NCBI RefSeq assembly: GCF_048128805.1
Contig: NC_136010.1
Location: forward strand, 18,542,980 to 18,606,979
Direction: 5' to 3'
DNA: 64,000 nucleotides
From: Centroberyx gerrardi
Lineage: Eukaryota > Chordata > Actinopteri > Beryciformes > Berycidae
In this document: in pieces, positions 58,101 through 64,000 of the stretch
How positions within the stretch are numbered: position 1 is the stretch's first letter
Layout of the letters: every line of letters begins with the position of its first letter
The notes under the pieces: model-generated
The model's input: the letters and a program-made list of their open reading frames with translations, nothing else
Told to the model about the DNA's origin: nothing
Database searches by the model: none
Translations under genes and position numbers: made by a program

Positions 58101-59900
58101 TCAGGCTAATGAGTCAAACAAAACATCATTCACACAAGGATTTCAGTAGTATGCTTGGTTTATTTTCATTTTGATAAGTTAGTTCATTCATACTTCCATG
58201 TAACTTTAACAATAAAGAATTCCAATAAAAACGGTCACTTGACCCAGTATCATTCCTATGTGCTGCACTGAAACACCAAACTATTAACCACAAGTTAAAA
58301 CACTAAACTGTTGGAAGGTGTTTTTCAACTGCCCAAAACATAGAGATACAGGACTATTAGCTATGCAGGCCAAATCTGCTCACCCAGATGTCCACTCAGA
58401 AAACAGTAGTCTTTACAAAAACACGAAAAAAGCTTGTGGACAGAGAGGAAACAGGCTACTATGGAAGACAGAGGAGGCATTTGTTGACATTGTATCGAGT
58501 GCAAAGCTGAGGTATTTGAGGCACAGAGGGGCCAGGTATTTGTCAGTCAGTGTTTCTTGTGCTTTTGCTGTCTCCAACTCAAACAACAAAAGCCCCATTG
58601 AGACAGCCTTCTTTCTTCTCTGAACAAGCACACAAAGCTTCCTGTACGAGGCTGCAACTGTCCACTACTGAGAACCACTTCTAGTCGTCCTTTTATGCAC
58701 CTGTTTCAAGTTGTTCTGGCAATACAAGGAAGTATCACATTTTTAAAAAATAAAGAACAACTTTGTTTGGCTATTTCTGTGTTTTTTCATATCCTTTCTC
58801 TTAGCTTTGCTTTATTTAGTTTTGCTTCTTTAACCAATCTCATGAGTGTAACTGGCCACAAGATATCCTAACTTTAACAGAAAGCAATACAGATAGAAAC
58901 AATATGAAGCCTAAAACATGATTTTGAGTTTGTCAAACTAACTAACCATCAAACTGGTTATACACCGAACTATCTCTCATTGACCTCACATATGCTGAAT
59001 ATTCATGTGGCCTCAGAGTGTGAGAGCAATACCTACTGAGTGAAGTGGAAGGGTGTTTACTCAAACACCCTAATAAGCTCTTTTCACTAGACACCATAAT
59101 CGAGCCCCAGGTCGACAAGCCCACTGCCACAGAGCTCCAGGGAGCCTGTGCTCATGCATGTCTCAGCATAAATTAGTAAAGCCCCTGTGTCAGACTCTGT
59201 CCAGACAAGAAGGTGAATCTCAGCCACAGGGAGGATTAGCTTTAATCCCAAACATCGTACATGGTCCCTCTCTACTGGGAGCCAATTTTAGCAATCGTCG
59301 CTGGCCAGATGTTTTTTTTATGGCTTTGAAATATGGCCATAGTCAGTATTTTCATATACGTGCTTCTGACAGTGGAATATAAACAGTGTAGCAAATTTCT
59401 CTGAGATAGTGTAAGTGCAAAGGGACTCAATCTATAGGGCCCCTTTTACTATAACAATGCAGCAAATGACTAACATCCCAGTATTTGACATTCAGACACT
59501 GGGATTGTTCAGAGCTTTTTTTTTTTTACAAAGGCTGTTACATCCTCATTCTCAAGATAAAGGGCTGGTACCTGATTTAATTTCTTATCCCATGCAGTAC
59601 TATTCATTCATTAAACAGGCACCTAACCACCTTCCACTGTCAGACTAGACAACCACAACACACTGGAACACTGCATACAACACATGAAAGCCCTAAAGCA
59701 GCAGTGAAGCTCCCTACCCTCTCTGTCAGTCTTGATGAAAACAAACAGCTATTTTTGACCGGCACACTTGATACTTTTGAAATTAATGGCAGCATGCGTT
59801 CAATGAAGGATGGATTCTTAAGCTATAAATCTGACACTTACCTCCGTCTCCCCCTGCCTGCGTCCCTCGCTGGAACAAGTATGGCATCCCCTCAGCCTAA
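55160..59900. other. Gene-free AT-rich region
   Basis: No coding exon, RNA gene or clear mobile element was recognised on either strand. Short frames lack splice signals and known motifs. Confidence 0.5.
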
Positions 59901-59919
59901 TACTGTATAGAGAGACAAT

Positions 59920-61390
59920 GGGTAGTGGGGGGGGGGAGGAGTTACTATGTGAGCAGGAGGGAGAGTGGTGAGACAGAGGGAGTAAAAGCAGAATGAAAAC
60001 TGAGAGAGAGAGGGAGAGAGAGGGAGAAAGGGGGCTCTGGGAGATCAGTGGCTCACAATACTCTCAATCCACGAATCTGACGAAACGTTACTTGAATGGC
60101 AATTCTAGAAACCCCCAGATGCGATGTCAGAGAAAATAGCAACCAGAAATCCCTCTTCACATGGGAAATGTAAGGAAAAACAAGAGAGAGAGAGAGAGAA
60201 TGGGTCCTGGTTTTAAACAAGTCCCTTTCTTTGGCTTTCTTTGAATGAGTTCTTAAGATTCCAAGTTGGCAGAGTGCCCATGGGTCCTGGATGGAAAGGA
60301 TAAAAGAGGGGGTGAAATAGGGGGGCTGTCTATTGTGTTTGTTCCCTTCCTTTCAGACCTGGCACTCTAGTTGATCTTTGCAGCCAGTGGGTGAATATTC
60401 CAGTTACTCACTCCTAGGTTGGAAACAGAACCTCAGATTTTCATCATTTTCTGTTGATTTGATGTTCATGTTATCTTCCTGCGATGACATTAACTTTGTT
60501 TTTGTCCTCCTGCACATATTGACAATTTGGGAAGGGAGGATCAATGATAGAAACCCAGGAAAACCGCAAAAAAAAAAAAAAAAATTATACAGAAGCAATT
60601 GATCGAAATCAGTGCTGGAAGAATCTGGTATCCTCAGAGTCTCTTTTTTTTGTCTTTGTTTAAGCCTCTTTTTTCCTTTCTTTGTCCTCTTAACAGTCCA
60701 TCACTAGCAGGGGAAGAATGCTGTTTGCCTGGTGAATCTGGGATGAAGACAGCAGGTGCTGTTGCCCCTCTCTGAGCCACATTCACTCACAGCTTTCTCC
60801 CCCTCCATCCGTTTCCTCTACTAATACACCCCCCCTCTCTCTCTCTCTCCCCCCCCCCTGTCTTCTGTGAGGTTTCAGTGGGGGGGGGGGGGGGGGGGGG
60901 GGGAGTGAGGGAGAATGAGCTACTGTATAATGAAGCACAAGAAACACACCCAGAGAAAAGATACAGTTTGTTAAAGATTTAATGGATGATGTCATGTCAT
61001 CCTGATCGGAACGGCTGATGAGCTGCGATACAGTGTGATGGTGATCATGTAAAGGGTGTAAAGGATTAGTGCAACTGCGTCTCCTCTCACTCACCACTGT
61101 GCTTGTACATTCTCACCACAGCTTGTGCTGCATCAGTGCCTCAAGAAAAGCCCTGTTTTCACTCACAGTCTACCCCCCCCCCACCACCACCCCTCCTTTC
61201 CCCGCAAACCCTACCCTCTCTCTTCCTCTCGCTTTCCCTCAAATAGACACAGAGGCTCGGTTCATTACTATTCACCAGGTTTCACTAAGACACGCATCAT
61301 TGCTCTGCTCTCTACAACTGTGTGGGGAAAGGAGGGGAGAGGAGGAGGACAGGGGAAGAGGGAGAAAAAGGAAAAGGGAGTGACACCTTA
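59920..61390. other. Purine/pyrimidine-rich low-complexity region
   Basis: Dense GA-, CT-, G- and C-runs: G run near 59929, GA tracts at 60001-60035 and 60182-60199, CT/C run 60832-60858, G run 60880-60902, C-rich 61171-61205 and GA-rich 61322-61380. Such clusters are common around transcription starts of long neural genes, but no exon or start site could be supported. Confidence 0.5.
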
Positions 61391-64000
61391 TGATAGAAAA
61401 GAATAAATCACCATTGTGTTATCTCTGTCCGGATGTGTGTACAAACATACATTACCAGACAACTGTATGCATCAGTAATTCTGTCTGTGCCTCTGACAGC
61501 AAATATCAGGGAGAACAATGCTGGTTTAGTCCTCATTGCAGGAATCTATTATCCCTTTTGGGGTTTGAATTCACCATTTGCCTTTCATTAAGTCCAGAGT
61601 AGGTCTTGTGCTCCACCACAGCATTCAAATTATTATCTGTGCTGATACACTGATAGACCATTTCATCCATGAAAATGGGTACAATGCTTGATTTCTATTC
61701 CTGTGTTTGCTCAGTATGAGTCTTGTATACTCTATAACACCCTGTCACATCCATTTCAGGAAATCCCTGTTCCACTATGAAACTAATCCTTTGTTATCCC
61801 ATTTTTAATTTTACACTTTAGTCGACCATGGTTTTCTTCTTAGATTACAGCCAGTGCTATAATGACAGCAAAACCATAAGGGAGGAGAGACTAAGCTGCA
61901 ATGGTAACTTCAAAATAAAATCCTGCAAATTAGATTTGGATTTACAAGGGTTAGACTGAGACAGCGGTTGACCTCAACTGCGTAAACTGTGGCTGGGTTT
62001 TCCAGCTTGAGCTGCTGTTTAAACTTGGAAACATGATCAAGCATGGCAGAATACCTCCTGTGATAAAGGTGTGCTTTCTTTAAGGCATTGGGAGAACGAT
62101 TTGATTTGTCCTTGTCTGAAAATCTGTCAGTATAATGATGGTTCCAAATATATTCACTGTCAAAAAAACGGTATAAATTCAAATAAAATCTAATTTGCAA
62201 AAAGTAAATCCACCTTGATTTACTTGGGCTAAATTACTATTAGGTACCTAATTACTAAAAAAAATCTCAGTATTTCATAGCAAATATTATTCAGACTTCA
62301 TCTCAGGTTTTGATATGGGATTTACACTATTTTTCTTCCTCCAAAGGAAAGTTAATATTAGCTTCTTTCAGTACATTACATTGGGATTTTAGGGTATAGA
62401 GTGGAGTTTGCTGCATGGTTCACTTATGGAAGGCTTTTGAATCCTGTTCCTGAGGTTTCAAAGAATAAATAAATCATCACACTCCCACAAGGATTTGAAA
62501 ATACAGATGATGCCATTTCATTTTTTCTCCTGCATAATATCACCATACAGGACACTGAAGGTGGACCAATTGTGTTTTCACATAAAGTGATGGAAGGATG
62601 ATCTATTTTAAACCTCATGAACTGGACTTGAATGGCATCTGAGGAACGATATATTCCAGGATTTGCTTAAGCATTTTGAAGTAGAGCCCACCCTACACTC
62701 TAAAATCCCACTGAGAGACTTAATACCAGCTTTACTGCATCAAAAGGAAGAATTAGATCAATTTTTTAAACCAAAAGCCTAAAGATAACATTCGAGTAGA
62801 AATTGATATGAAATGTTGAGCTTTTTTGCCCTTGAGAGGCGTTAGATGAAACGATGTTGACAAATATTAAATAGCATAAACAAAATATTTGTTATTTTAA
62901 TTGCATACTTTAGCATATATTTCTATCACTGTCACCTTTTGATCAAATTCACTAGTTGTAGATCCTGGACAAAAATTCCAAATATGTTTTATTTTGTAGG
63001 ACTGCGAAAAGTCAGGAGATTATATGGAAAAGATTTATTTTATTTTATTAACAGCAAATTCTGATTTGTGGCTTTCCAAAATGCCAATATTTTATGATGA
63101 CATCGGCACATCATCATGACATTGGGTCGTGATATGATGGTGAAAGATCAAGCGCAAAGACGGCGACCAAAAATGAATTGGCCTCTAATAAATGTTTTAT
63201 GATAAGGCCAATAATAATCACCACTGACAGCACTGAGAATTGGAGTGTAATGAGACAATATAACAATCATCCACAGCTATCGCCGCCGCTCCATTCATCT
63301 GGATTACAGAGTGAGGATTGCCTGACAGAAGTCGTTATCTTCAGAGGGCTCCAGATGTGATCAGCTGCTGAGCTTTTAGGAATCCTGGGTGGGTATTTCT
63401 GATTGAAGTGTTTGGATGAGCAGCACCGCTTCACTGAACTTTAATCTCACTTCACAGAATGAGAATTTAGAGGCCGGACGGTTGAGGAATGACGCTTTGT
63501 ACTCCGTCAAATAAACTACAAGTCTCTCATGGCATTCTGAAAGACCTAATGTCGAAGCATCAGAGAGCAGTTAAGGACACAAGAACAGCATTTTTTCTGA
63601 TCTCATGTTAACGAATTGCGATAAAAGATGCTGGTAACCATGTCATATCATCAAATAGGGCAAAGAGGGTTAAAATTAGGCTTCAGATCTCCCCTGCTAA
63701 ACCAGGCCTCTCTATCCTGTTCTATAGAGTTTCATGTCTAGCTTGTATAAGAAACAGTAGTGACGATGTTAATCAGCGCTTAAAGTTGAAATCGCCTTCA
63801 TCCCAGTCTTATTTTATAGCAATGACTTCAAATGCCAGTGACACTTCATATTGTCACTTTTCTCTCAAATCTCTCCTAATCATTAGACTTAAATAACCAT
63901 TCTCTGATGTAGGGCAACTATACTCATGTACTAGGTTTCATAACTGTTTTATGTCTTTAACTGGTTCACCAGCAGCTTGTTCGAAGGCATAGGGCCTAGC
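61391..64000. other. Gene-free region, possible conserved non-coding sequence
   Basis: AT-rich unique-looking sequence without genes or clear repeats. The part at about 63150-63390 (containing ctaataaatgttttatgat and a GC-rich 'tatcgccgccgctcc' segment) has the mixed, non-repetitive look of a vertebrate conserved non-coding element. This is an impression only. Confidence 0.3.

Noticed and set aside
55160-63400. Open frames of 60-105 codons across the distal region
   Set aside because: They start at random ATGs in AT-rich or low-complexity DNA and show no domain, codon pattern or splice structure I can support.
1-64000. CRISPR arrays, rRNA, operons or other prokaryotic systems
   Set aside because: No spaced direct repeats of CRISPR type, no rRNA and no Shine-Dalgarno-linked gene sets; the window is intron-rich vertebrate DNA.

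Overview
The window is a gene-dense stretch of vertebrate nuclear DNA, almost certainly from a ray-finned (teleost) fish. The evidence is multi-exon genes with GT/AG introns, fish-like acidic chitinases in tandem, many short non-autonomous DNA transposons of types common in teleosts, and simple repeats. No bacterial, viral or CRISPR features were seen. All gene models were built by hand: exons were joined at GT/AG borders, phases were checked, and proteins were compared with remembered family members. No alignment or database search was run.

Layout. (1) 1-2965 (+): the last eight exons of a patatin-like phospholipase close to PNPLA8 (iPLA2-gamma). (2) 7373-17957 (+): a complete L1-family cell adhesion gene. 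Its C-terminus and ankyrin-binding motif identify neurofascin, with six Ig and four FN3 domains (the NF155-type layout) and an optional 12-nt RSLE mini-exon. (3) 21.2-42.1 kb: a cluster of three complete acidic chitinase genes (GH18 plus CBM14, + strand), an orphan chitinase exon, and two broken pieces of pm20d1 (- strand). Each chitinase is followed by pm20d1-derived sequence, so the chitinase plus pm20d1-tail cassette has been duplicated more than once. The copies at 30.3-34.3 kb and 38.1-42.5 kb are nearly identical, including introns. (4) 43189-47231 (-): an intact 13-exon pm20d1. (5) 48190-53145 (-): a nine-exon LAP2-beta-type thymopoietin gene (tmpo). (6) 53.2-64 kb: no recognised gene; mobile-element remnants, purine/pyrimidine-rich tracts and AT-rich unique sequence.

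Neurofascin, a chitinase and PM20D1 all lie in human 1q32.1, so conserved synteny explains much of the content. The phospholipase beside neurofascin mirrors the human PNPLA8-NRCAM pair and suggests an ohnologous block. The genes do not form one pathway: they serve lipid hydrolysis, axo-glial adhesion, chitin digestion, N-acyl amino acid metabolism and nuclear-envelope organisation.

The strongest non-routine observations are the serial chitinase/pm20d1 duplication with divergent substrate-site residues in the near-identical copies, and several transposon insertions. Two insertions can be dated relative to the duplications because a paralogous copy in the same window preserves the empty site. 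No wholly new biological system was found.
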